A stretch of DNA of 64,000 nt from Thermoleophilia bacterium SCSIO 60948 (GTDB lineage Bacteria; Actinomycetota; Thermoleophilia; Solirubrobacterales; 70-9): assembly GCA_021496505.1 (NCBI GenBank), contig CP053031.1:2348001-2412000 (forward strand), written 5' to 3'. The first letter of the stretch is position 1. Each line of letters opens with the position of its first letter. The notes beneath the pieces are model-generated. The model was not told the DNA's origin and searched no databases. It was given only the letters and a program-made list of their open reading frames with translations. Shown here piece after piece: positions 55,115 through 62,860 of this stretch. The position numbers were made by a program, and so were the translations under genes.

Positions 55115-55480
55115 CTAGCCCCTGCCCGAGATGACGTCCCAGGCGCGGCGCAGCTTGTCGCCGAGATCGTCGGGGGCGGTGTCGTCGGGATCGGCCTCGA
55201 GGACGGCGGGGCTCTCGCCGGGCTTCGGCAGCCCGTCGACGCCGGCACGGTCCAGCGTCAGGACCACTCCGCGATCGTAGATCCGCTCGACGTGGGCGGC
55301 GTCGCAGAAGCGGTGGGCCCCGGGGAGCACGCTGCGGTCGATGACGAGGCCGTCGAAGATGTCGACCTCCTCGTCGGCGAGGACGTGCTCGACACGCCCG
55401 ACCTTCTCGCCGTCGGAGGAAAAGACGTCAGTGCCGTCGGCCAGAGTCAGGTAGGAGGCGGGCGCGCCGAGATCGCTCAT
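55115..55480 (-). CDS. PRC-barrel-like protein
   Basis: A 121-residue protein whose first 75 residues resemble a PRC barrel: LTLADGTDVFSSDGEKVGRVEHVLADEEVDIFDGLVI, the 'G..V.d.dG..vG.v..v' pattern, and FCDAAHVERIYDRGVVL. PRC barrels bind proteins or RNA in ribosome maturation and photosynthesis, and occur in stress proteins of actinobacteria. The tail is acidic and ends in a short helix. The gene directly precedes a GNAT gene. Confidence 0.75.
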   Translation of the reverse strand: MSDLGAPASYLTLADGTDVFSSDGEKVGRVEHVLADEEVDIFDGLVIDRSVLPGAHRFCDAAHVERIYDRGVVLTLDRAGVDGLPKPGESPAVLEADPDDTAPDDLGDKLRRAWDVISGRG

Positions 55481-55511
55481 GGCGCGAGCCTAACGCCCAC
55501 CCCGCGGCCCG

Positions 55512-57080
55512 CTACTGAGCCGCTTCGGCCTTCGCGAGGTCGAGCTCGGCCTGCACCGCCTCGACCTGGTTCGGCACCTCGAGGCGCTGCTCGAGCACGG
55601 CGACCGCCTCGCGATAGCGACCGGATAGCCGCAGCGCGTTGCCGAGGTTGTAGAGCGCGAACGCGTAGGTGTCGCCGACCTCGGGATCGGAAGCGACGAC
55701 GGCCCGGCGCAGGATCGGGATCGCGGCCTCCGGGTCGCCGCCGTCGATCAGACTCTTGCCCTCCGCGTCGAGTTGCGCGGCGAGGTCCGGATTGTTCCCG
55801 CTCGGGACCGGCACGACGTCTTCGGGCGAGAACGTGTCGCCGGTCGCGCCGCCCCCCGAATCCGAACCCGAACCCGAGCCCGAAGAATCCGTGGCCGAGG
55901 AATCGGATCCCGAGGAGCCCGAGGAACCGGACCCCGAGCTCGCGCCCCCGGAGTCCGCGGACCCACCGCCCGAGTCCGAACCCGATTCGCCGCCGCCGCC
56001 CGACAGCGCGAGGACGAGCCCTACGACGACGATGGCCGCCAACGCGATGACCGCCGCGATTCGTGGCAGCAGCGGGCTGCGCCGCGTGATCGGCGGCGGC
56101 GGGACGAAGCCCTGCGGCGGCGTCGAGGGACCGCGTCGCGAGGGCTCCGAAACTGCCGGCTCCCGAGGCGGAGGCGACGGTTCGGGCTCGGGCTCGACCG
56201 CGGGCACCGGCGCGGCCACCGCGCGCGTCGTCGCGGTGCGGTCCTCGCCACGGGCCGCCGGCGCCGCCTCGATCCGCCTGCGCACCTGGCGCGCGGAGGC
56301 CGGGCGCCGCTCCGGCACGTCGTCGGCCATCTCCGCCGCGATCGCCTCCAGCTCCGCGTCCGGGCGCTCGCGCAGCAGCTCCCCGAGCACGATCCCGGTC
56401 GAGTAGAGGTCGGCGCGCTCCGTGAACTCCTCGCCCGCCATGACCTCGGGCGCCATGTAGCGGGCCGACCCCAGGACCTGGCCGGGGTTCGTGACGGCCG
56501 GCGCGTCGCGCGGCCGCGAGATCCCGAAGTCACCGAGCTTCGCCGACCCGTCGGCGCTCAGCATCACGTTCGATGTCTTGACGTCGCGGTGGAGTACGCC
56601 GGCCGCGTGCATGTGCTCGAGCGCGGCGAGCAGCTCGCTCGCGAGCCTGCGCGGCTCGGGCGGGTCGCCGGCCTTCAACCGGTCGGCGAGCGTGCCACCG
56701 GGGATGTGCGCCATCACGAGGTAGGGCCGCGGCCCCTGGGGCTCGAAGTCGTAGACGTCGACGAGGTTCGGGTGCGAGAGGCCGGCGGCGACGCGCGCCT
56801 CGCGGCGGAAGCGCTCCATCCACGCCGACTCGCCGACGATCATCTCCGAGATCAGCTTGATCGCGACGTCGCGGCCGAGCAGCTCGTCGCGGGCCAGCCA
56901 CACCGCCGCCATCCCGCCCGCTCCCAACCGGCGCTCGAGGACGTAGCGCCCGTCGCGCAGGGTCTCGCCGCGGCGGAGCAGCATGAACTCGCCCGGCACG
57001 CCGGGGTTCGCACCGGTCTCGCGATCGGGGAGGTCCACTCCCAGCATCCTTCCACGCTGAGCTGGGAAAACACTCATCAC
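55512..57080 (-). CDS. Membrane Ser/Thr protein kinase with TPR-like exterior
   Basis: A 522-residue Hanks-type kinase. The kinase domain (about 40-275) has the Gly loop RRLGAGGMAAVWLAR, Lys in VAIKLI, HRDVKTSN, DFGISR and APE. The C-lobe after TGIVLGELL is shorter than usual by about 40 residues. Then a Pro-rich linker, one membrane helix (IAAVIALAAIVVVGLVLAL), a Gly/Ser/Asp-rich stalk (about 365-430), and an outer domain with TPR-like helices (ALYNLGNALRLSGRYREAV). The ATG at 57080 or 57047 may start it. It probably senses the cell surface, by inference. Confidence 0.88.
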   Translation of the reverse strand: MMSVFPAQRGRMLGVDLPDRETGANPGVPGEFMLLRRGETLRDGRYVLERRLGAGGMAAVWLARDELLGRDVAIKLISEMIVGESAWMERFRREARVAAGLSHPNLVDVYDFEPQGPRPYLVMAHIPGGTLADRLKAGDPPEPRRLASELLAALEHMHAAGVLHRDVKTSNVMLSADGSAKLGDFGISRPRDAPAVTNPGQVLGSARYMAPEVMAGEEFTERADLYSTGIVLGELLRERPDAELEAIAAEMADDVPERRPASARQVRRRIEAAPAARGEDRTATTRAVAAPVPAVEPEPEPSPPPREPAVSEPSRRGPSTPPQGFVPPPPITRRSPLLPRIAAVIALAAIVVVGLVLALSGGGGESGSDSGGGSADSGGASSGSGSSGSSGSDSSATDSSGSGSGSDSGGGATGDTFSPEDVVPVPSGNNPDLAAQLDAEGKSLIDGGDPEAAIPILRRAVVASDPEVGDTYAFALYNLGNALRLSGRYREAVAVLEQRLEVPNQVEAVQAELDLAKAEAAQ

Positions 57081-57123
57081 CGCGCGCTCGGCGTGCGCGA
57101 CCTTCGATTACTCTCGAGCGCCC

Positions 57124-58797
57124 TTGACCGACGCGACGGCACAGGGTCCGGCCGCGGGCGGCGAGAAGGTCACCCCGGCGATGCGCTGGACGCTCGTCGC
57201 GATGACGCTCTCGGCGAGCATGATCCTCGTCGACCAGACCGCAGTCCCGATCGCCACGCCAGAGACCGTCGAGGACCTGAACGCCGCGATCTCCGACGGC
57301 CAGTGGATCCTGACCGCGAACATCGTTCCGCTCGCGGCGTTCCTCGTCCTCGGTGGGCGGCTCGGCGACATCTACGGGCTCAAGCGCGTCTTCCTGATCG
57401 GCGCCGCGATGTTCGCCGCCGCGACGGCGCTCGCCGGCTTCTCCCAGGACCTGCCGATGATGCTCGCCGCCCGGCTCATCCAGGGCTGCGGGGCGGCGCT
57501 GATGATGCCGACCTCGGTCGCGATCGTCTCGGCGACGTTCCCGCTGAAACGCCGCGGGACCGCGCTCGGGATCCTCGCCGGCGGCTCGGCGTTCTTCGCC
57601 GCCTGCGGCCCCGTGATGGGCGGCCTGCTCACGTCGATCGACTGGCGTCTCGTCTTCCTGATCAACGTCCCGCTGGCACTGGGCGCGATCGCGCTGACGC
57701 TCAGACACACCCCGAATCTCGGCGCTCAGACCGGGGCTGAGCGCGTCGACGTCCCCGGCGCCCTGACGTTCGCCGGGGCGATCGGGTCGTTGATCTTCGG
57801 CCTCAGCCAGGGCCAGGCGATCGGTTGGGGCACGACGGAGGTGATCGTCTCGCTGAGCGCCTTCGTCGTCCTGCTCGTCGCGTTCGTAGTCGTCGAGCTG
57901 CGCTCATCGCACCCGATGATCGAGTTCCGCCTCTTCCGCCACGCGAACTACCTCGCGGCGAACATCTCGCAGATGCTGGCCGGGGTCGTCGAGCTCGGTC
58001 TCGGTTTCCTGATGCCGTTCTTCATGCTGCTCGTGATCGGCGTCGACCCGGCGATCGCCGGCATCGCGCTGATCCCCTCCACGCTCCCGATCATCCTCGC
58101 GGGGCCACTCGCGGGGCGGGTCTTCGACAAGATCGGCGGGCGCCTGCCGTTGACCCTCGGTTTCCTGATCCTCGCGGGGTCGGGCGTGGCGCTGGCGATC
58201 GCCGCCGGCCAACAGTCGATCGTCGCGCTGATGCCGGGACTGGTCCTGCAGGGCATCGGCCTCGGGATCGTGCTCACGGTCAACGACCCGACCGGCCTGA
58301 CCGCCGTACCCGACTCCGACCAGGGGCAGGCCGCCGGCGTCATCAACACGACCGAGCAGCTCGGCGGGGCGATCGGCATCGCCGCCCTGCTCGCGGTCGA
58401 GATCGGCTACTACAAGACGAAGCTCTTCGAGCGGCTGGCCGAGAAGGGGATCAACCCGACCGAGGAGCAGATCGCCGAGGCGAAGGGGTTCATCCTGCGC
58501 GCCGAGCGCGAGGGACTCCAAAACGCCTACGCCGAGTACGGGCGGAAGAACGAGGTCGTGCGGACGTCGTTCGACGATGTCCTCGATGCCCACATCCAGG
58601 GCTTCGAGCTCGCGTTCTACGTGTCGAGCGGCGTCGCGCTGGTCGGCGCGCTGATCATGTTCGTGCTGGTCCGAAAGCAGTCGCGGACGATCGGCCCGGT
58701 CCGACACCGGCGCTCACGCTGGCGCCACGCTCCCGCCCCGGGGAGCTCGGTCGATCCGTCCGCGGACGACCGCCCGGGCGCCACCGATCCGACCTGA
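57124..58797 (+). CDS. DHA2-family MFS drug exporter
   Basis: A 557-residue transporter with 14 predicted helices. DHA2 marks include SMILVDQTAVPIATP in helix 1, motif A GGRLGDIYGLKRVFLIG, and motif C-like GPVMGGLLTSIDWRLVFLINVP. A cytoplasmic loop of about 65 residues (KTKLFERLAEKGINPTEEQ) sits before the last helix. It exports drugs or metabolites using the proton gradient. TTG start. Divergent from the kinase gene by 43 bp. Confidence 0.92.
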   Translation: MTDATAQGPAAGGEKVTPAMRWTLVAMTLSASMILVDQTAVPIATPETVEDLNAAISDGQWILTANIVPLAAFLVLGGRLGDIYGLKRVFLIGAAMFAAATALAGFSQDLPMMLAARLIQGCGAALMMPTSVAIVSATFPLKRRGTALGILAGGSAFFAACGPVMGGLLTSIDWRLVFLINVPLALGAIALTLRHTPNLGAQTGAERVDVPGALTFAGAIGSLIFGLSQGQAIGWGTTEVIVSLSAFVVLLVAFVVVELRSSHPMIEFRLFRHANYLAANISQMLAGVVELGLGFLMPFFMLLVIGVDPAIAGIALIPSTLPIILAGPLAGRVFDKIGGRLPLTLGFLILAGSGVALAIAAGQQSIVALMPGLVLQGIGLGIVLTVNDPTGLTAVPDSDQGQAAGVINTTEQLGGAIGIAALLAVEIGYYKTKLFERLAEKGINPTEEQIAEAKGFILRAEREGLQNAYAEYGRKNEVVRTSFDDVLDAHIQGFELAFYVSSGVALVGALIMFVLVRKQSRTIGPVRHRRSRWRHAPAPGSSVDPSADDRPGATDPT

Positions 58798-58826
58798 GCG
58801 CAGGTATCTTGAGCGCTCGGCGTGTC

Positions 58827-58834
58827 AGGAGGGG
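58827..58834 (+). promoter_or_regulatory. Strong ribosome site before a CTG codon
   Basis: AGGAGGGG, a near-perfect Shine-Dalgarno, ends 4-6 bases before CTG 58839 in the frame of the sigma-like gene. The frame's TTG codons (58809, 58872) have no comparable site. This is the reason for choosing CTG as the start. Confidence 0.55.
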
Positions 58835-58838
58835 CGCG

Positions 58839-59519
58839 CTGACGACGACACCCGAGGAGACGCCGACGGACTTGGCCCCCTTTCGTGACCGATCAGACAT
58901 CGAGCTCGACGCATTCACCGAGGAGGAGCTCCTCACCCAGATGCGCGCGGCTCGCGAGCACGGTGACGGTGCCGCGGAGCGGAGAGCCCGTGACGTCCTC
59001 GCGTGGAAGGTCGGCACCAGGCTCGAGCCGCGCTTGCGGCTGCGGCTCAAGGGCGAGAGCGAGTCCGCCATCGAGCAGATCCGCGACGCGATCATCGACT
59101 CGCTGCTCAAGGCGGAGTACGCGGGCGAGACGATCGGAGAGGTGCGCTCGTTCGCGAACACCGTTTTCGAGCGCCGGGTCGCCGACCACTACCGGCGCAA
59201 GCGGCTGCGGACCACCGAGCTCGCCGAGGAGAACCTCGACGAGGAGGAGGGCCCCGTCGGAGCCGTTCTGCTCGAGGAGAGTGAGAGCGGGGCCGTCGAG
59301 GTGCAGATGGTCGCCGACGACGTCCTCGCCGCCCGCAACCCGATACACGTCCGCGTCGTCAATCTCTATCTCCAGGGACGTCCGTCGAAGGAGATCGCCC
59401 GAATCGTGAACGACGAGCACGAAGACGAGCTCGGCTCGCCGATGACAGCGGCCAACGTCGATCAGATCACGCGACGCTTTCGCCGCGACATCGCCGACGC
59501 GATGGGAGGCGGCGCGTGA
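58839..59519 (+). CDS. Divergent sigma-70/ECF-like protein
   Basis: About 226 residues. The middle (about 80-130) resembles sigma region 2: SAIEQIRDAIIDSLLKAEY, then SFANTVFERRVADHYRRKR, matching the 'a.n...dh.Rr.r' helix of ECF factors. The C-terminus (165-225) resembles region 4: HVRVVNLYLQGRPSKEIARIV, a helix-turn-helix with EIA, and NVDQITRRFRRDIADAM as recognition helix. A 25-residue insert separates the HTH helices. It overlaps the next gene (GTGA). Possibly an alternative sigma factor; alternatively a sigma-like DNA-binding protein. TTG 58809 or 58872 are other starts. Confidence 0.75.
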   Translation: MTTTPEETPTDLAPFRDRSDIELDAFTEEELLTQMRAAREHGDGAAERRARDVLAWKVGTRLEPRLRLRLKGESESAIEQIRDAIIDSLLKAEYAGETIGEVRSFANTVFERRVADHYRRKRLRTTELAEENLDEEEGPVGAVLLEESESGAVEVQMVADDVLAARNPIHVRVVNLYLQGRPSKEIARIVNDEHEDELGSPMTAANVDQITRRFRRDIADAMGGGA

Positions 59520-60199
59520 GCGAGAGCTACGACGCCGTCGACGAGGCGCTGGTCGCCTACGCCAGGGCGCACGCCGAGGACCCGTCGACCGACCCGGTCC
59601 CCTACCTCGAACGGGTCCCAGCCGACCAGCAGCCGTTGCTCGAGCAGCTGCTCGACGCCTACCTCGCCCACGCGCCCTCGCCGGCGTTCGATCGCGAGAG
59701 GTTCGAGAGCTCGTGGGTGCGGGACGCCGTCGACCGGTTCTATGCCGATACTCAGACGCGGCCCGTTGAGGGCTGGCGTTCGCTCCTACCGCGGCTGCGC
59801 GACCGCGCCGAGCTCACCCGCGAGCGGCTCGTCGCCGAGCTCGCGAAGGCGCTGAACGCCCCCGAGCGGGTGGAGAAGGTCAGCGTCTACTACCACGAGA
59901 TGGAGCAGGAGCGGCTCGACCCGGACGGGGTCTCCGACCGTGTCTTCGACGCGCTCGGCGCGCTGCTCAGCGAGAGCGCAGAGACGATTCGAGCCGCGGG
60001 CCGGCGGATCGCGCCCCCGGCTTCGCCGGGAACAGCCCCCACCTTCGCCCGCACCGCCACGCCCGACCCGCAGTACGAGTACGACGCGCTCGTGACGCCG
60101 GCTGCGGCGAGCGCGACTCCGGACGACGAGTGGGACGAGGTCGACGAGCTGTTCCGGGGCGCGGCGCCCGATACCGGCGAGGCGCGGCCACCCGAGTGA
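59516..60199 (+). CDS. XRE-like HTH regulator partner of ImmA
   Basis: A 227-residue soluble protein. Residues 1-65 are helical and acidic (PYLERVPADQQPLLEQLLDAYLAHAP). Residues 83-150 look like a Cro/C1-type helix-turn-helix: WRSLLPRLRDRAELTRERLVAELAKAL, then VSVYYHEMEQERLDPDGVSDRVFDAL, matching the 'L...R...gls...lA..l....s.ye.e.r.p......La.aL' pattern. The C-terminal 70 residues are disordered and acidic. It overlaps both neighbours by 4 bp. By analogy with ImmR-ImmA and DdrO-IrrE it may be the substrate of the next gene's protease, or control the sigma-like protein. Confidence 0.72.
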   Translation: MSESYDAVDEALVAYARAHAEDPSTDPVPYLERVPADQQPLLEQLLDAYLAHAPSPAFDRERFESSWVRDAVDRFYADTQTRPVEGWRSLLPRLRDRAELTRERLVAELAKALNAPERVEKVSVYYHEMEQERLDPDGVSDRVFDALGALLSESAETIRAAGRRIAPPASPGTAPTFARTATPDPQYEYDALVTPAAASATPDDEWDEVDELFRGAAPDTGEARPPE

Positions 60200-60765
60200 G
60201 CCCGCCCGACGTCGAGGAGATCGAGGTACGAGCCGAGCAGGTTCTCGCCCGGGTTCCGGAATGGATGTGGGATGGCGAGACGCTCCCCGTCCCGGTCGAG
60301 ACGATCGCCGACTCGCACTACGGGATCCTCGTCCGCGACGTGGCCGACCTCGGCGCCGCGCCCGGCTGCCCGCCGCTCGCCGAGGGCCAGTCGCTTTCCG
60401 GGCTGCTGCTCGCCGCCCGCGGCGAGATCTGGGTCAACGCCGCCGAGGCGCGCGAGTGGCCGGGACGGCGGCGGTTCACGATCGGCCACGAGCTCGGCCA
60501 CTGGGAGATGCACCGCAGCGGTCAGCAGTCGCTGTTCTGCCGCAAGGCACAGGTGGCGCCCGAGGACGCGAAGGCCGACACCCGGCCGGCGCTTCCGGTG
60601 ACCGAGGAGGAGGCGAACGCGTTCGCCGCGGCGCTGCTCATGCCGCGCCATCACCTGCGCGAGGTCTACGGCGCCGATCGCGACTTCGCCCGTCTGTGCG
60701 CGCGCTTCGGCACGTCGGCGGCCGCGATGGGTAAGCGGCTGCACGACGTCGTCCCGCGCTCCTAG
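60196..60765 (+). CDS. ImmA/IrrE-family metallo-endopeptidase
   Basis: A 189-residue zinc protease. The HExxH motif is in FTIGHELGHWEMHR, and the third ligand is the Glu of TEEEANAFAAALLMP, the segment that defines the family. The N-terminal VPVETIADSHYGILV strand is also typical. Members cleave an HTH repressor after a DNA damage or mating signal. GTG start in a GTGA overlap with the HTH gene. The last gene of the three-gene module; 18 bp later begins the TetR remnant on the other strand. Confidence 0.92.
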   Translation: MSPPDVEEIEVRAEQVLARVPEWMWDGETLPVPVETIADSHYGILVRDVADLGAAPGCPPLAEGQSLSGLLLAARGEIWVNAAEAREWPGRRRFTIGHELGHWEMHRSGQQSLFCRKAQVAPEDAKADTRPALPVTEEEANAFAAALLMPRHHLREVYGADRDFARLCARFGTSAAAMGKRLHDVVPRS

Positions 60766-60783
60766 CGGGCCGACGCCGCCCCC

Positions 60784-60929
60784 TCAGCAGCGCTTGCGGC
60801 TCATCGCCTGAGCGAACTGCTCGGCGTCGAGCGCGGGCGCCTCGAGCGGCGTGAGCTCCGGCCGCTCGGCGCGCAGCCCGTCGAGGACGATCGTCGCGAT
60901 CCGCGTCCAGGCGTCGGGCGATACGTCGC
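60784..60929 (-). pseudogene. TetR-family regulator, C-terminal remnant
   Basis: The minus strand encodes about 48 residues with the end of a TetR regulator: DAWTRIATIVLDGLRAE, then ERPELTPLEAPALD and AQAMSRKRC before a TGA. This matches the last helices of TetR proteins that sit next to DHA2 exporters. Just upstream of DVSPDAW the sequence turns into the MFS coding frame on the other strand, and no N-terminal HTH exists. It is therefore a fragment left by a deletion, or an assembly join. Confidence 0.7.
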
Positions 60930-62186
60930 GTCGGCGACCTCTTCGGCCGCAAGTGGGCGTTCATCGGCGGCCTGCTCGGCTTCTCGATCGCCTCGGCGAT
61001 CGGCGGCGCGGCACCGTCGTTCGAGGTGCTGGTCGCGGCGCGCGCCCTGCAGGGCGTGTTCGGCGCGATCCTCGCCCCGAGCGCGCTGGCGATGCTCTCG
61101 ACGATCTTCACCGCGCCCGAAGAGCGCGGCAAGGCGTTCGGCGTCTTCGGCGCGATCGCCGGCTCCGGCGCCTCGGTCGGTCTGCTGCTCGGCGGCGTTC
61201 TGACCGAGACGCTCGACTGGCGCTGGTGCCTCTACGTCAACCTGCTGCTCGCGATCCCCGCCGCGATCATGGCCTTCCGCCTGCTGACCAACGAGGTGCA
61301 GCCGAATCGGCCGAAGATCGACATCCCGGGCACGGTCACCGCGACCGGCGGCCTGTTCGCGCTCGTCTACGCGTTCTCTAACTCCGAGACCGAGTCCTGG
61401 GGCCACCCGGTGACGATCATCGGCCTCGTCGCCTCGGCGGTGCTGCTGTTCGCGTTCGTGATGATCGAGCGCCGCACCGAGCACCCGCTGCTGCCGCTTC
61501 GGATCGTCCGCGACCGGACGCGCTCGGGCGTCTACGCGGCGATGGGCCTGTCGGGCGCGGCGATGTTCGCCGTGTTTCTGTTCCTGACGTACTTCATGCA
61601 GCAGAACCTCGGCCTGACCCCGATCCAGACCGGCCTCGGCTTCCTGCCGATGACGATCCTGATCATGGGCTTCGCGATCCTCGTCAACGTCAAGCTGCTC
61701 GACCGGTTCGGGCCGCGTCCGCTGATGTTCGCCGGCTCGCTGATGGGCGCCGCGGCGCTCGTCTGGTTCGCCCAGCTCGAGCCGAACTCGAGCTATGCGG
61801 GCCACGTCCTCCCCGGCCTCGTGGTGATGGGCATCGGGATGGCGAACATCTTCGCCCCCGGGTTCCAGACCGCGACGGCGAACGTGCCGCAGTACGACTC
61901 CGGCGTCGCCTCGGCGATGATCAACACGATGCAGCAGGTCGGCGGCTCGCTCGGCACCGCGCTGCTCTCGTCGATCTTCGCCAGCGCCGTCACCTCCTAC
62001 GTGGCGAGCAACCCGCCGAGCGCCGGGCTCGAGGCCGCGGCGACTGTCCATGGCTACACGGTCGCCTTCTGGGTCGGGGCGGGCATGTTCCTGCTCGCGG
62101 CGACCGCGGTCTTCGTCCTGATCAAGCCGACCCGCGCGCAGATCGAGGCGATCGAGACCGGCGAGGCCGAGCCCGTCCCGGCCTAG
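60930..62186 (+). pseudogene. DHA2 MFS exporter lacking its 5' end
   Basis: The frame opens with VGDLFGRKWAFIGG, the motif A loop between helices 2 and 3, without the first two helices. No ATG, GTG or TTG occurs until GTG 61026 (VLVAARALQG), and an in-frame stop lies at 60852. The rest is intact: FTAPEERGKAFGVFGAIAG, DWRWCLYVNLLLAI and twelve helices, ending EAEPVPA. A protein from 61026 would have 386 residues instead of about 480 and is unlikely to transport. It abuts the TetR remnant at its break point. Confidence 0.75.
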
Positions 62187-62190
62187 CGCA

Positions 62191-62212
62191 GGGCGCCGAC
62201 CGAACGGCGCCC
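62191..62212 (+). terminator. Hairpin after the truncated MFS gene
   Basis: A perfect 8-bp stem, GGGCGCCG / CGGCGCCC, with a 6-base loop, starts 4 bases after the stop codon. It has no U-tract. Confidence 0.5.
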
Positions 62213-62213
62213 T

Positions 62214-62237
62214 CGCATCCGCACCCGCATCCGCACC
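62214..62237. repeat. Two perfect 12-bp tandem repeats
   Basis: CGCATCCGCACC occurs twice head to tail (62214-62225 and 62226-62237), directly before palindromic element copy A. It may be a slippage product, or part of the element's border; copy B lacks it. Confidence 0.7.
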
Positions 62238-62289
62238 GAACGACCTGCAGATAGCGATGCATAGTGAGTCGAAATCTGCAGGTCGTTCG
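62237..62289. repeat. Palindromic element, copy A (intergenic)
   Basis: Perfect 16-bp arms (CGAACGACCTGCAGAT at 62237 and its complement at 62274-62289) around a 21-base centre containing GCATAGTGA. The sequence matches copy B at 54382-54436 over its whole length, including the translated pattern NDLQI..HY......AGR on the minus strand, although no DUF559 gene follows here. Confidence 0.8.
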
Positions 62290-62347
62290 CCGTCGCGCTT
62301 CTCCGTGACCCACAACACATGCATGGTGCATGCATTGTTGGGTACAT

Positions 62348-62368
62348 TTGCTTGCAATGAGCAAGCAA
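62348..62368 (+). promoter_or_regulatory. MarR operator candidate over the start codon
   Basis: TTGCTTGC-AATGA-GCAAGCAA is a perfect 8-bp inverted repeat whose 5-base centre contains the ATG of the MarR gene. TACATT (62343-62348) just upstream is a possible -10 element and no ribosome site is present, so the message may be leaderless. A second imperfect inverted repeat lies at 62313-62340 (CAACA CATGCA / TGCATG CAT TGTTG). Confidence 0.6.
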
Positions 62369-62860
62369 TTTCGATCCGAAGCTGGAGTCACGCCGCTCCT
62401 CAACGAGATCCGTGGGATCGGCGCGATCCTGCGTGAGCTGCAGCGCCGCGCCTCGCTCCCTCGCGTCGCCGGCGGCTGGGGAGTGCTCGCCCAACTCGAT
62501 CGCTCCGGGCCCTCTCGCGTATCGGCGCTCGCGCGCGAGCTCCACGTCGACGCCTCGGTCGCGAGCCGCCAGCTCGCGGGCCTCGAGGAGGCCGGCTACG
62601 TCGAGCGCGAGCGCGACCCCGAGGACGGACGTGCCTGGCTCTATGACCTGACCGGCGAGGGCACCGCCGGGCTCGCCCGCGTGCGCTCGACGCTCTCGGC
62701 GGAGCTCGACGCCGCGGTAGAGGACTGGGACGCCGAGGACGTCGAGGTCCTGGTCACCGGACTCGCGCGGCTCAACCGCGACTACCGCCGCGTGATCGGC
62801 ATCGGCGCCGACGACGCCGCGACCGACGCCGGCGAGACCACCGAGGAGGTGCCCGCGTGA
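62357..62860 (+). CDS. MarR-family regulator of an MFS exporter
   Basis: A 167-residue winged-helix regulator. The DNA-binding core is WGVLAQLDRSGPSRVSALARELHVDASVASRQLAGLEEAGYVERERDPEDGRAWLYDLT, with the wing Asp-Gly-Arg typical of MarR. Flanking helices form the dimer. The ATG is 62357; an ATG nine codons upstream is less likely because the operator-like repeat is centred on 62357. The stop overlaps the start of the exporter gene (GTGA), so it almost certainly controls its own operon. Confidence 0.93.
   Translation: MSKQFRSEAGVTPLLNEIRGIGAILRELQRRASLPRVAGGWGVLAQLDRSGPSRVSALARELHVDASVASRQLAGLEEAGYVERERDPEDGRAWLYDLTGEGTAGLARVRSTLSAELDAAVEDWDAEDVEVLVTGLARLNRDYRRVIGIGADDAATDAGETTEEVPA

Noticed and set aside
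62314-62336. ATGCAT-rich stretch as an insertion-sequence end
   Set aside because: No transposase, target duplication or matching second end; better read as part of the MarR control region.
60801-62357. 518-codon minus-strand frame over the truncated MFS gene
   Set aside because: The plus strand encodes recognisable MFS helices; the minus frame is charged low-complexity sequence. Only its short stretch below 60930 overlaps a real TetR remnant, and that is in another frame.
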